A stretch of DNA of 64,000 bases from Hafnia alvei (GTDB lineage Bacteria; Pseudomonadota; Gammaproteobacteria; Enterobacterales; Enterobacteriaceae): NCBI RefSeq assembly GCF_034424155.1, contig NZ_CP139992.1, forward strand, positions 610,012-674,011, read 5' to 3'. Numbering within the stretch: the stretch's first letter is position 1; every line of letters starts with the position of its first letter. Position numbers and translations under genes: made by a program. Below are positions 1 through 10,136 of this stretch, piece by piece. Below the pieces are notes generated by a model. The model had not been told where the DNA came from. It made no database searches and was given only the letters and a program-made list of their open reading frames with translations.

Positions 1-1
1 T

Positions 2-721
2 TTTGCTTACACGCTGGCGATTGCCGTGCTGCAAACTTGTGGCATGGTTGGACTGGCTCAGTGGGCGTTGATCAGCGGCGGGGCCGGTAAGGTCGCCATA
101 CTAACTTACACTATGCCGTTTTGGGTGGTGATCATGGCGGCACTGTTCTTGGGTGAGAGAATGCGTCGCGTACAGTATCTGGCCATTGTGGTGGCGGCGA
201 TTGGGCTTTGTTTAGTCTTACAGCCGTGGAAGCTGACGGGTGAGTCATTGAAAAGCGCAGTGCTGGCCATTCTTTCCGGCATAAGCTGGGGGGCGAGCGC
301 TATTGTCGCTAAACGCCTGTACCAACGTCATCCTAAGGTAGATTTGCTGTCGCTGACCACATGGCAAATGGTGTACGGCGCGATCATTATGAGCGTGATT
401 GCGTGGCTGGTTCCCGAGCGCCCAATTGTGTGGGATCCGTATGTCTATTTCGCATTGTCGTACAGTGCCATTTTGGCCACAGCGCTGGCGTGGACGCTAT
501 GGCTATTCGTGTTGAAGAACTTACCGGCGGGCATTGCAGGCCTGAGCACCTTAGCGGTACCAGTGTGTGGCGTGTTGTTCTCTTGGTGGCTGCTGGGTGA
601 AAATCCGGGGGTGATTGAAGGGGCTGGTGTTGTGTTAATCGTGCTGGCGTTAGCGGTATTAAGTTTCGGCGGTAAACGCGTGGCGAAAGCTCAAATTCAG
701 CAGGTTAAACCTATTCGTTAG
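2..721 (+). CDS. EamA/DMT-family permease, 5' end cut by window edge
   Basis: Inner-membrane transporter of the drug/metabolite (EamA) superfamily. The reading frame is open to the left edge, so the true start lies outside; about 240 C-terminal residues are visible. The protein is almost entirely hydrophobic. It covers the end of the first EamA repeat (FLGERM motif near the end of a helix, typical of this family) and a complete second repeat ending in WWLLGENPG followed by a last helix and a basic tail. The substrate cannot be told from sequence; amino acids or metabolites are usual. It sits where E. coli has alx beside ygjR. It ends just before a strong bidirectional terminator shared with convergent ygjR. 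Confidence 0.85.
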   Translation, partial: FAYTLAIAVLQTCGMVGLAQWALISGGAGKVAILTYTMPFWVVIMAALFLGERMRRVQYLAIVVAAIGLCLVLQPWKLTGESLKSAVLAILSGISWGASAIVAKRLYQRHPKVDLLSLTTWQMVYGAIIMSVIAWLVPERPIVWDPYVYFALSYSAILATALAWTLWLFVLKNLPAGIAGLSTLAVPVCGVLFSWWLLGENPGVIEGAGVVLIVLALAVLSFGGKRVAKAQIQQVKPIR

Positions 722-723
722 TC

Positions 724-753
724 AAAAGGCCTCTAATACTAGAGGCCTTTTTT
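724..753. terminator. Bidirectional Rho-independent terminator
   Basis: AAAAGGCCTCTA / TAGAGGCCTTTT stem with an ATAC loop and T-run on both strands. It separates the EamA permease gene from convergent ygjR. Confidence 0.9.
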
Positions 754-755
754 CA

Positions 756-1793
756 TTACCCGCGAGTATTCGGCACAACCACGGTTTCAGGTGGAATCGC
801 GGCATCGGCCGGGAATTCAACCCCGGTCAGCGCGCGCACCTGCGTTAGGATCTTCGCCGTGCTGCGCGATACGTTGATCCCCGCATGATCAATGCTTTGA
901 TATTGCACCAGTTTGGCAAACACTTCCGCCTCGTAATACATGGTGTTTTCTTGCTGGGTTTGGCTGATAACTTCGGGCTGCCCACCGCGCGGTGTAAATG
1001 TCACTTTCTGGCATTCAGATATTTTTTCGATAACTAACGTGCCATCTTCACCCTGAATTTCGCTTGGGATATCCGAATTGCTGACCTTGGAGTGGAAAAG
1101 AACCACGTCGAATCCCTCGCCAGCGCCGTGACCTGCGTAGTTCATGCTGACGTGCCCATGGGCATCCACACCGGAATCTAACAGCGTGGCGCTGGCGTTA
1201 AGGCTGTCCGGTTCGCCAAACAGAGAGACTGCGCTGGCCAAGCAATAGTAGCCAATGTCCATAATCGAACCGTTTGAAAACGCAGGATTAAAGGTATTTG
1301 GGTTTTCGCCGTCTAAATAACGCTGATAGCGCGAGGAATATTGGCAGTAGTTCAGGAACACCTTGCGCAGTTTCCCCAAGCGCGGCAGCGCCTGTTGGAT
1401 CGCTGAGAAGTTAGGCAGGTAGGCGGTTTTAAACGCTTCAAACAGCACGACCTGATTCTCATGTGCGCAGGCGATCATACTTTCGACTTCATGCACGTTG
1501 GACGCTAACGGCTTCTCACAGATGACATGCTTTTTATGCTGCAACATCGCCAACGTATGTGGATAGTGGAAAGAGTTTGGGCTGGCAATATAAACCGCGT
1601 CAACCTGAGCACAATTGCCGAGATCGTCGAGCGAATCGAAAAAATACTGGGCTTTATTTGGCTCGCCAAAAGCGTATGCCTGCGCTAAATGACGTGAATA
1701 CACAGCGGTCAGCTGCATTTTCCCCGTGGCATGCGCGGCGTCGATAAAGCTCTGGGTAATCCAGTTGGTTCCAATAACGGCAAAGCGAATCAT
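756..1793 (-). CDS. ygjR: Gfo/Idh/MocA-family NAD(P)-dependent oxidoreductase YgjR
   Basis: Predicted cytosolic sugar or polyol dehydrogenase with an N-terminal Rossmann fold (FAVIGTNWI from residue 4) and the family's EKP motif at residues 93-95, whose lysine normally takes part in catalysis. The C-terminal alpha/beta domain follows (about 130-330). It is 345 aa, close to E. coli YgjR, which it strongly resembles throughout, including CEKPLASN and SSRYQRYLDGENPNTF. The natural substrate is not known to me. It is transcribed alone, with ygjP next on the same strand about 75 bp downstream. Confidence 0.93.
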   Translation of the reverse strand: MIRFAVIGTNWITQSFIDAAHATGKMQLTAVYSRHLAQAYAFGEPNKAQYFFDSLDDLGNCAQVDAVYIASPNSFHYPHTLAMLQHKKHVICEKPLASNVHEVESMIACAHENQVVLFEAFKTAYLPNFSAIQQALPRLGKLRKVFLNYCQYSSRYQRYLDGENPNTFNPAFSNGSIMDIGYYCLASAVSLFGEPDSLNASATLLDSGVDAHGHVSMNYAGHGAGEGFDVVLFHSKVSNSDIPSEIQGEDGTLVIEKISECQKVTFTPRGGQPEVISQTQQENTMYYEAEVFAKLVQYQSIDHAGINVSRSTAKILTQVRALTGVEFPADAAIPPETVVVPNTRG

Positions 1794-1868
1794 GGGCGTC
1801 TCCGATTGGGAAAATAAGATTTTTCACAGAGTAGCATTTCTTGGATTAATTCGGCGACGCTGGGCAAA

Positions 1869-2372
1869 TTAATACAGCGCGCCAACCAGTTCTAAATGCG
1901 TGAGATACATGCGGGTATCGAACTCAAGCTGGTGGTAAGCGGGTTCCATATGGCAGCACAGGTTGTAAAATGCTTTGTTGTGTTCTTTCTCGCGCAGGTG
2001 CGCCAGCTCGTGAACGACGATCATACGCAGAAAAGCCTCGGGCGCATTTTTGAAGACGGTCGCAACACGGATTTCAGCTTTTGCTTTTAACTTGCTACCC
2101 TGCACGCGCGAAATGGCGGTATGTAGCCCTAATGCATGTTTGAGAACCTGAATTTTGCTGTCGTAGCCCACTTTATTAATTTGCGGCGCATTACGCAGAT
2201 ACTGATTTTTGAGATCGGTAGTGTATTGATAGAGTGCGCGATCGGTGGTGAGCTGGTGTGGCTGCGGGTAACGCTGCAATAAAACAGTCCCCAGACGTTG
2301 CTGGTCGAGCAGTTGGCGAACCTGCGTTTGCAGATGTTCAGGATAGCCGGCCAGATAAGTCAAAGACGTCAT
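1869..2372 (-). CDS. ygjP: YgjP, M48-like metal-dependent hydrolase (DUF45)
   Basis: A 167-aa protein of the YgjP/DUF45 family with the zinc-binding HELAH motif at residues 121-125 and a further histidine at 131, the arrangement seen in WLM/M48-type metalloproteins. E. coli YgjP has been reported, as I recall, to act on UTP; that is established knowledge of uncertain depth, not visible here. An ATG further upstream is in frame, but I chose the start at 2372 because AAGGA lies 8-9 bases before it and E. coli YgjP begins similarly. It is divergent from rlmG. Confidence 0.9.
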   Translation of the reverse strand: MTSLTYLAGYPEHLQTQVRQLLDQQRLGTVLLQRYPQPHQLTTDRALYQYTTDLKNQYLRNAPQINKVGYDSKIQVLKHALGLHTAISRVQGSKLKAKAEIRVATVFKNAPEAFLRMIVVHELAHLREKEHNKAFYNLCCHMEPAYHQLEFDTRMYLTHLELVGALY

Positions 2373-2528
2373 ATTCAATTCCTTCAGGTACAATAGCGGA
2401 CTATTGTACGTCATGCGCGTGACATAACAATTCTTGAGCACGGTGCTCGGGCGGTGAAGACCGTCACATCTGCACGATAATTTATTTTATTCTGCCGCTT
2501 AATCAAGCGGATAGATTTTGGAGGGGCG

Positions 2529-3695
2529 ATGAGCCAACTCGAACCGATCTCCGGTTTTTTTGAAGAAAATGGCCTTGAGCTAGAACGCTACCCACAGCAG
2601 TCTGATGATCCAACGCTTCAGGCGTGGGAAGCCGCCGATGAATATCTGTTGCAGAGTTTCGATCTGCCGCAGGCAGAAGGTCGTCCGGTGATTGTGTTCA
2701 ACGACGCCTTTGGCGCGTTGGCTTGTGCACTGCATGGTCAGCAGTTATACAGCGTGAGTGACTCTTATGTTAGCCAGTTGGCAACGCGTCATAATCTTGG
2801 CCTGAACGGCATGGATGACGACACGGTCACCTTGCTTGATAGCCTTGCGCCCCTGCCACAGGCACCTGCTTTGGTGCTAATCAAAGTGCCAAAAGCGTTG
2901 GCATTGTTGGAACACCAGTTGCGTGCGCTGCGTGACGTGGTTGCGCCAGATACCGTGATTGTCGCGGCGGCAAAAGCGCGTGATATTCACACCTCAACGC
3001 TACAGCTGTTCGAAACTATTTTGGGTGATACCCATACTTCGCTGGCATGGAAAAAAGCCCGTTTGATCCACTGCCAAGTGGCCGAACGTAGCCCCGCGCC
3101 TGCGCAGCCAACAACCGTTTGGCCTCTGGATCTCTGCGGCACTGACGAACCTTACCAGATGCATAACCATGCATCGGTCTTCTCCCGTAGCAACTTAGAT
3201 ATCGGCGCTCGTTTCTTCCTTGAGCATTTGCCGAAAGATATCGAAGGTTCGATTGCGGATCTGGGCTGTGGTAACGGCGTTATTGGCCTGAAGGCGCTCG
3301 AGCTGAATCCAAACGCAGATATGCTGTTTTGTGATGAGTCATACATGGCCGTTGCTTCAGCGCAGATGAACGTTGAAGTTAACCGTCCGCAGGATATGGA
3401 TCGCTGTGCGTTCCGCGTCGGCAACGGTTTCTCTGGCGTAGACGGCGGCAGCCTAAACGCGGTGCTGTGTAATCCTCCGTTCCATCAGCAGCATTCCATT
3501 ACCGATCAGGTCGCGTGGGATATGTTCGTTGGGGCGAAACGTTGCCTGAAAATTCACGGTACGCTGTATATTGTGGGCAACCGTCATCTGGATTACTTCC
3601 ACAAACTGAAGCGTTTGTTTGGCAACTGCACCACCATTGAAACCAACAAAAAATTTGTGGTTTTAAAAGCGACTAAACTCCCTCCGCGTCGTTAG
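2529..3695 (+). CDS. rlmG: RlmG, 23S rRNA (guanine-1835-N2) methyltransferase
   Basis: SAM-dependent methyltransferase that makes m2G1835 in 23S rRNA. At 388 aa it has the family's duplicated layout: a degenerate N-terminal methyltransferase-like domain (about 1-190) and an active C-terminal one with the SAM loop [11 protein letters not shown] and the NPPFHQQ catalytic motif typical of N2-guanine methyltransferases. RsmC at 52.7 kb is a paralogue of the same build. The start follows a GGAGGGG ribosome-binding site. It is divergent from ygjP, as in E. coli. Confidence 0.95.
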   Translation: MSQLEPISGFFEENGLELERYPQQSDDPTLQAWEAADEYLLQSFDLPQAEGRPVIVFNDAFGALACALHGQQLYSVSDSYVSQLATRHNLGLNGMDDDTVTLLDSLAPLPQAPALVLIKVPKALALLEHQLRALRDVVAPDTVIVAAAKARDIHTSTLQLFETILGDTHTSLAWKKARLIHCQVAERSPAPAQPTTVWPLDLCGTDEPYQMHNHASVFSRSNLDIGARFFLEHLPKDIEGSIADLGCGNGVIGLKALELNPNADMLFCDESYMAVASAQMNVEVNRPQDMDRCAFRVGNGFSGVDGGSLNAVLCNPPFHQQHSITDQVAWDMFVGAKRCLKIHGTLYIVGNRHLDYFHKLKRLFGNCTTIETNKKFVVLKATKLPPRR

Positions 3696-3726
3696 TTAAA
3701 CTCGCTATATTTGAATTTATAGTCAT

Positions 3727-3761
3727 AAAAAGTGCATAACATATTGTGTTGTGCACTTTTT
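3727..3761. terminator. Terminator after rlmG
   Basis: AAAAAGTGCA / TGCACTTTTT 10-bp stem, 15-nt loop, T-rich 3' side. It lies about 30 bp past the rlmG stop and before the aminotransferase gene. Confidence 0.85.
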
Positions 3762-3849
3762 CTCGGTTATGCTCAGTCCTACAGCCGTTTCGCGGCTGGT
3801 CAAAATAACGCTTCTTAAAATAATTAATGTTGCTGACAGGGACTTTGCC

Positions 3850-5013
3850 ATGGATCGTCGTACTCTTCTTAAATCTTCAGGTGCTATTCTCGGTGGGTTA
3901 ACGCTCAGCGGTTTGATTAATCGCGCGCAGGCGGCCACTCCGGCAAACGCTGCCGTTATTTCGTTTCCGACTGAAAAAAATCCGCTGCTATTAAATTTCA
4001 ATGAAAACTCATTGGGGATGTCTGCGCATGCCAAACAAGCGGTTGTTGATTGTTTGCCGACCGCATTTCGTTACCCTGATGCGGCACGCGCCGAGCTGAT
4101 TGAACAGATAGCAGCACACTTCGGCCTGAAGAGTGAAAATATTACTTTGGGCAATGGCTCATCGGAGACGATTCAAGCTGCGGTTCAGGCGATTGTTTTG
4201 CAGGCACAACAGCAGCAGAAAAAAGTGCAGGTGATCGTGCCCGATCCGACCTTCAACTATGCGGAGCTTTACGCTAAACCGCTGGGTGCTGAAATTGCCA
4301 AAGTCCCGCTGAACGCGAAACTTGAGTTTGATCTGGCGACTATGCAGGCAAAAGCAGCCGGTTTTGCGGGTAAATCCATTGTCTACCTGTGCAACCCAAA
4401 TAACCCAACCGCTACGATTACGCCAGCCGCTACTATGGATAGCTGGATAAAAAGCGCGCCAGCTGACACATTCTTTATTGTCGATGAGGCCTATGCCGAG
4501 TTTGTTAACGATCCGGCGTTCAAAAGCGCTATCGGTTTGGTACAAAGCGGGCAAAAAAACCTGATCGTGACCCGCACCTTTTCCAAAATCTTCGCTTTGG
4601 CGGGGTTACGTATTGGTTACGGTATCGCGGCACCTGAAGTCATTGCTCAGGTGGAAAACTTTGTTTCATTGGATAACACCAACACCGCCGGAGCGGTAGC
4701 AGCGTTGGCTTCATTGAAAGACAAAACTTTTGTTGCCATGAGTCGCAAATCAATCGATCTGTCGCGCCAGATCGTGACATCGATGCTTGATGAGTTGAAT
4801 TTGGAATATGTACCGTCGCAGGCAAACTTTATCTTCCATAAAGTGAACGGCGATGTGAAAACCTATCAGGATCGTATGAAGCAGCAAAATATCTACGTTG
4901 GCCGTGAATTTCCACCGGCGGTGGGCTGGAATCGCTTAACTTTAGGCACTCCGCAGGAAATGCAGGTGTTTGTCAGCGTGCTGAAATCGTTTAGGGCGAA
5001 AGGGTGGGTTTAA
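3850..5013 (+). CDS. Tat-signal-bearing HisC-like PLP-dependent aminotransferase
   Basis: Fold-type I aminotransferase related to histidinol-phosphate aminotransferase (HisC), 387 aa. Visible landmarks are NGSSE (phosphate/PLP cup), CNPNNPT, DEAYAEF and the Schiff-base lysine K246 in TFSKIFALAGLRIGYG. Unusually for this fold, it begins with a twin-arginine signal: DRRTLLKS, then a hydrophobic stretch and an AQA-A type cleavage site near residue 27, so it should be folded with PLP in the cytoplasm and exported. The ATG at 3850 is chosen because it places the RR pair at residues 3-4; an in-frame upstream ATG would overlap the terminator. The substrate is unknown. The gene stands alone between rlmG and convergent qseC. 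Confidence 0.88.
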   Translation: MDRRTLLKSSGAILGGLTLSGLINRAQAATPANAAVISFPTEKNPLLLNFNENSLGMSAHAKQAVVDCLPTAFRYPDAARAELIEQIAAHFGLKSENITLGNGSSETIQAAVQAIVLQAQQQQKKVQVIVPDPTFNYAELYAKPLGAEIAKVPLNAKLEFDLATMQAKAAGFAGKSIVYLCNPNNPTATITPAATMDSWIKSAPADTFFIVDEAYAEFVNDPAFKSAIGLVQSGQKNLIVTRTFSKIFALAGLRIGYGIAAPEVIAQVENFVSLDNTNTAGAVAALASLKDKTFVAMSRKSIDLSRQIVTSMLDELNLEYVPSQANFIFHKVNGDVKTYQDRMKQQNIYVGREFPPAVGWNRLTLGTPQEMQVFVSVLKSFRAKGWV

Positions 5014-5039
5014 GCATCGCTTAATGGGCCCCTTCGGAT

Positions 5040-5097
5040 CTCTGCCCCCACCCCGGCTCTCCCCCTCACAGGGGAGGGGGCTGGGAGGGGTCTTACA
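5040..5097. repeat. C-rich/G-rich imperfect palindrome
   Basis: A CCCCxCCCC-type run followed by CTCCCCCTCACAGGGGAGGGGG, able to fold into a long imperfect hairpin between two convergent genes. Similar CTCCCCT/AGGGGAG hairpins occur at 30045 and 40876, so it may be a dispersed intergenic palindrome. It may also serve as the transcription end for the aminotransferase gene and qseC. Confidence 0.5.
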
Positions 5098-5106
5098 TCG
5101 ATCTTG

Positions 5107-6462
5107 TTACCATCTGACTTCCACTCTAAATCCCCCATTTTCTCCATCGCTAAAATGCGTGGTCATGCCATGCAGCGTGGCGATGCGTTGCACGATAGAA
5201 AGGCCTAAACCGCTGCCGGTTTTTTCTTGTCCCGGTGGACGGAAGAAGCGCTCGCCAATGCGTTTTAAATATTCAGGGCTAACGCCAGGGCCGTTGTCTT
5301 CCACACTAAAACTGTGGGCATCTAAGGTAATGGTGACGGTGCTGCCGCGTGGGCTGTATCGAATCGCGTTATCCAACAGATTACGCACCAACAAGGCGAG
5401 TAAAAGCGGCTGTGCTCGTCGAGGCGGTGGCGTTTGGCGAATATCCAGCATCAGCTCTACGCCGCTGGTTCTCGCTTTGTGGTAATGGTCCATCACGCCG
5501 GTTTGTAGAACGTCTTGTAGAGCAATGTCATGCACATCGTCCAAGCCAGATAGCGAATCCAGCCGCGAAAGCGTCAGCAACTGATCCACAAGGCGAGTGG
5601 CGCGGTCTATGCCTTCCGTGAGGTTGGTTAATGCGTGCTCGCGCATTTCGGCGTCGTCTTGCGCGAGCTGTGCGACTTCGGTTTGTACCTTGAGCGCCGC
5701 GAGTGGGCTGCGCAGCTCATGCGCTGCATCGGAGGTAAAACGACGTTCGCGCACCAGCATATCTCCGGTACGGGTGAAGAGGCTGTTAAGCGCCTCAACC
5801 AGTGGTTTTACTTCGCTAGGAATCGCGTCCAGCGGGAGCGGCGTTTCGTCATCGGGGCGGCGCTGATACAGGCGTTTGGCTAACCTTTTCATTGGGGCTA
5901 ATTCACAAGTGACGAGCCAAATCAGCAGTAACACCATGATCGGTAATGCGATTAACCACGGCAAAAGCTGAGCCTTCACAATGTCGATGGCCATCTCTTG
6001 GCGATAATCCCACTCTTGACCAACTACCACGCGGTACTTCCCATCAGGCGTGGTTAGCCATACTAAACGCCAGAGATCTTTATCACCTTGTAATGTTCCT
6101 TCGGTAAAGCCGTCGCGTCGATAGTGATACTGTAAATCGGGGCCGTTATCGCCATCGTTCAGCACCATTTTTCCTTCTACGGTAAAAATAGCGAAGGCCA
6201 GCGCGTCGTCATCTAAGTCGCCGTGGCTGTGGCGCACCATTTTTTTACTACGCGGTAGTTGAGGGCTTTTAACCGTCAGATCGCCAATATTAAGCGCTGT
6301 TAGACGCTTGGCGAACAGCATTTGCTGGGTATCAAAGAGTTCATCAACGGTATCGCGGGTTTGATTCCACGCTAATGCGCTGGCGCAGGCCCACGTGATG
6401 ACGATAAGCACAATGAAACCTAAAATGAGCCGCAGTCTCAGGCTAAGCGTTAGCGCCTTCAT
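5107..6462 (-). CDS. qseC: QseC sensor histidine kinase
   Basis: Inner-membrane histidine kinase of the QseBC two-component system. At 451 aa it has TM1 at about 9-30, a periplasmic sensor (about 35-165), TM2 at about 167-185 and a HAMP-like linker. The phospho-acceptor His248 lies in the H-box ([12 protein letters not shown]), then [11 protein letters not shown] (N box), EDNGPGV (G1) and GSGLGLSI (G2). Length and sequence match E. coli QseC, which phosphorylates and dephosphorylates QseB. Its start overlaps the qseB stop by 4 bp, so the two are translationally coupled. Confidence 0.95.
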   Translation of the reverse strand: MKALTLSLRLRLILGFIVLIVITWACASALAWNQTRDTVDELFDTQQMLFAKRLTALNIGDLTVKSPQLPRSKKMVRHSHGDLDDDALAFAIFTVEGKMVLNDGDNGPDLQYHYRRDGFTEGTLQGDKDLWRLVWLTTPDGKYRVVVGQEWDYRQEMAIDIVKAQLLPWLIALPIMVLLLIWLVTCELAPMKRLAKRLYQRRPDDETPLPLDAIPSEVKPLVEALNSLFTRTGDMLVRERRFTSDAAHELRSPLAALKVQTEVAQLAQDDAEMREHALTNLTEGIDRATRLVDQLLTLSRLDSLSGLDDVHDIALQDVLQTGVMDHYHKARTSGVELMLDIRQTPPPRRAQPLLLALLVRNLLDNAIRYSPRGSTVTITLDAHSFSVEDNGPGVSPEYLKRIGERFFRPPGQEKTGSGLGLSIVQRIATLHGMTTHFSDGENGGFRVEVRW

Positions 6463-7121
6463 GACGCCTCCCCTAGCGTATAGCCGATGCCATGGACGGT
6501 GCGGATAAAGCTACTGCCGAATTTTTTCCGCAAATGATGGATATGCACCTCGATGGCATTGCTGGATACATCATCGTCCCAGTTATAGATTTTCTCTTCG
6601 ATCAGCGGGCGAGGCAGCACGCGGCCTTCATTGCGCAATAACAGTTCCAGCAACGCAAACTCTTTTGGTTTCAGGTATATCGGTTCGTCGTTATAGGTCA
6701 CGGTAAGATTGATGGGATCGAGTGAAACCGAGCCGTGATCCAACGTTGTTTGCACCTGCCCATGACGGCGGCGGATGAGCGCCTGCAAACGTGCGGCGAC
6801 TTCAATGAGCGCAAACGGCTTACACAGATAGTCATCCGCCCCTTGCTGCAAACCGGCCACGCGCTGTTCTAGCGCATCGCGAGCGGTAAGGATTAGCACT
6901 GGTTCATCATGGCCGTTTTGACGCCACGTGCGCAGAATATCGAGCCCATCCATGCCGGGTAGGCTCAGGTCGAGCACGACGGCGTCGTAGGGAGCAGAAT
7001 CCAACGCGCTGAGCCCCTGTTTCCCTTCGGTGAACCAGTCAACGCTGAACCCCATTTTAATCAAACCGGCTTTAATGCCGTCGCCGATCAGTTTGTCATC
7101 TTCAATGAGTAATACCCGCAT
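6459..7121 (-). CDS. qseB: QseB response regulator
   Basis: OmpR/PhoB-type regulator, 220 aa. The receiver domain has the acidic pair D8-D9, phospho-acceptor D51 (VVLDLSLPG) and K-F in DDYLCKPF. The winged-helix DNA-binding domain follows from about 125, with the family's [10 protein letters not shown] recognition region. It is first in the qseBC operon and divergent from ygiW. A QseB/PmrA-type direct repeat lies in the shared promoter region at 7249-7265, consistent with autoregulation. Confidence 0.95.
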   Translation of the reverse strand: MRVLLIEDDKLIGDGIKAGLIKMGFSVDWFTEGKQGLSALDSAPYDAVVLDLSLPGMDGLDILRTWRQNGHDEPVLILTARDALEQRVAGLQQGADDYLCKPFALIEVAARLQALIRRRHGQVQTTLDHGSVSLDPINLTVTYNDEPIYLKPKEFALLELLLRNEGRVLPRPLIEEKIYNWDDDVSSNAIEVHIHHLRKKFGSSFIRTVHGIGYTLGEAS

Positions 7122-7248
7122 AACTGCGTCCTTTATGCTGTGCTGTATGGTTTTATCTAACTATTTGGCAAGGGCTTTGTACAGCGTAATACCGTGCGGA
7201 TCCAGCGTCGTAGGCAGTTTTAAAAAATAAAGTTGGTTAAACTACGAG

Positions 7249-7265
7249 CTTAAGATCTTGTTAAG
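7249..7265. promoter_or_regulatory. Candidate QseB/PmrA box
   Basis: CTTAAG-N5-GTTAAG direct repeat, the spacing and sequence of the known PmrA/QseB recognition element (YTTAAK-N5-YTTAAK). It lies between divergent qseB and ygiW, about 85 bp before the ygiW start. No binding data; pattern match only. Confidence 0.6.
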
Positions 7266-7349
7266 AACTCTTTGGTGTAATGCATTCCGAAGAGCAAAAA
7301 CAGCTCACTGTTGATGCTGACATTAATCCCATTAAGAGAGAGAAAAATA

Positions 7350-7754
7350 ATGAAAAAATTAGCCGCTCTAGTCGCCATTCTTGCCGTTTGCAGTGCTCCT
7401 GTGTTGGCCCAAAACGGTGGTTTTTCTGACCCTAATGCTCCCGCAGCTCAAACGACGCAGACGCAAGCTGCCGGTGGATTCAATGGTCCCAATGCAGGCG
7501 CGATGACGGTCGAGAAAGCCAAAACCATGAGCGATGATACTTGGGTTACCCTGCGCGGGAACATCGAGCAGCGTATTGGTGGCGAGCACTACACGTTCCG
7601 TGATGCAACCGGCACCATGAACGTAGATATCGACCATAAGCGTTGGAACGGGCAGACCATCACCCCGAAAGATACCGTGGAATTGCAGGGGAAAATTGAT
7701 AAAGACTGGAACTCGGTTGAGTTGGACGTCAAACAGATCACTAAAGTGAAATAA
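7350..7754 (+). CDS. ygiW: YgiW/VisP, periplasmic BOF (OB-fold) stress protein
   Basis: A small secreted protein of 134 aa with a classical signal peptide (MKKLAALVAILAVCSAPVLA-Q; cleavage after residue 20) and a C-terminal BOF domain (about 48-134; DTWVTLRGNIEQRIG through ELDVKQITKVK). Salmonella VisP/YgiW is a QseC-controlled virulence and stress protein. The start at 7350 gives the signal peptide and follows AAGAGAGAG; an upstream in-frame ATG lacks support. Divergent from qseBC. Confidence 0.92.
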   Translation: MKKLAALVAILAVCSAPVLAQNGGFSDPNAPAAQTTQTQAAGGFNGPNAGAMTVEKAKTMSDDTWVTLRGNIEQRIGGEHYTFRDATGTMNVDIDHKRWNGQTITPKDTVELQGKIDKDWNSVELDVKQITKVK

Positions 7755-7777
7755 GATTCAAATTCCAAGGTGCTTGG

Positions 7778-7813
7778 CATGCGTCATCCTCGCGGAAGTG
7801 AGGATGACGCATG
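7778..7813. terminator. Perfect 14-bp stem between ygiW and fadH
   Basis: CATGCGTCATCCTC / GAGGATGACGCATG with an 8-nt loop, between the convergent genes. There is no strong U-tract, so it could be a terminator or an mRNA 3'-end stabiliser. Confidence 0.65.
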
Positions 7814-7820
7814 AATGCGT

Positions 7821-9899
<2,079 letters not shown>

Positions 9900-10080
9900 T
9901 TAAATCTAGTCTCTCTGTGGGGCTTTGAAAGTAATATGTTAATGAACTGTGATTTACCGCAACATTGTGCTGGTGGAAAGCTGAGAAGCGTGACTTAGTT
10001 TGGATTATGAGGGGCGCTGTGTTTGCTTCTCTTTGCATTTATATGGCTTAAAAATGAGCATTAAAACGCAATAAACCTAT

Positions 10081-10136
10081 TTTTAATATGGGTATACCAG
10101 TTTGGTAAATCTATATAATTAATAGGAAGCTAACTA
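10081..10136. promoter_or_regulatory. AT-rich promoter region with GGTATACC palindrome
   Basis: The 294-bp gap between divergent fadH and the enoate-reductase-like gene is AT-rich. It includes GGTATACC (10091-10098) followed by TTGGTAAAT, which could be a repressor operator. The start at 10137 follows AGGAAG. The regulator cannot be named. Confidence 0.35.

Noticed and set aside
5024..5485. Plus-strand frame of 153 aa over the 3' end of qseC
   Set aside because: Overlaps the C/G-rich palindrome and the conserved kinase ATPase domain on the other strand; codon pattern is that of a shadow.
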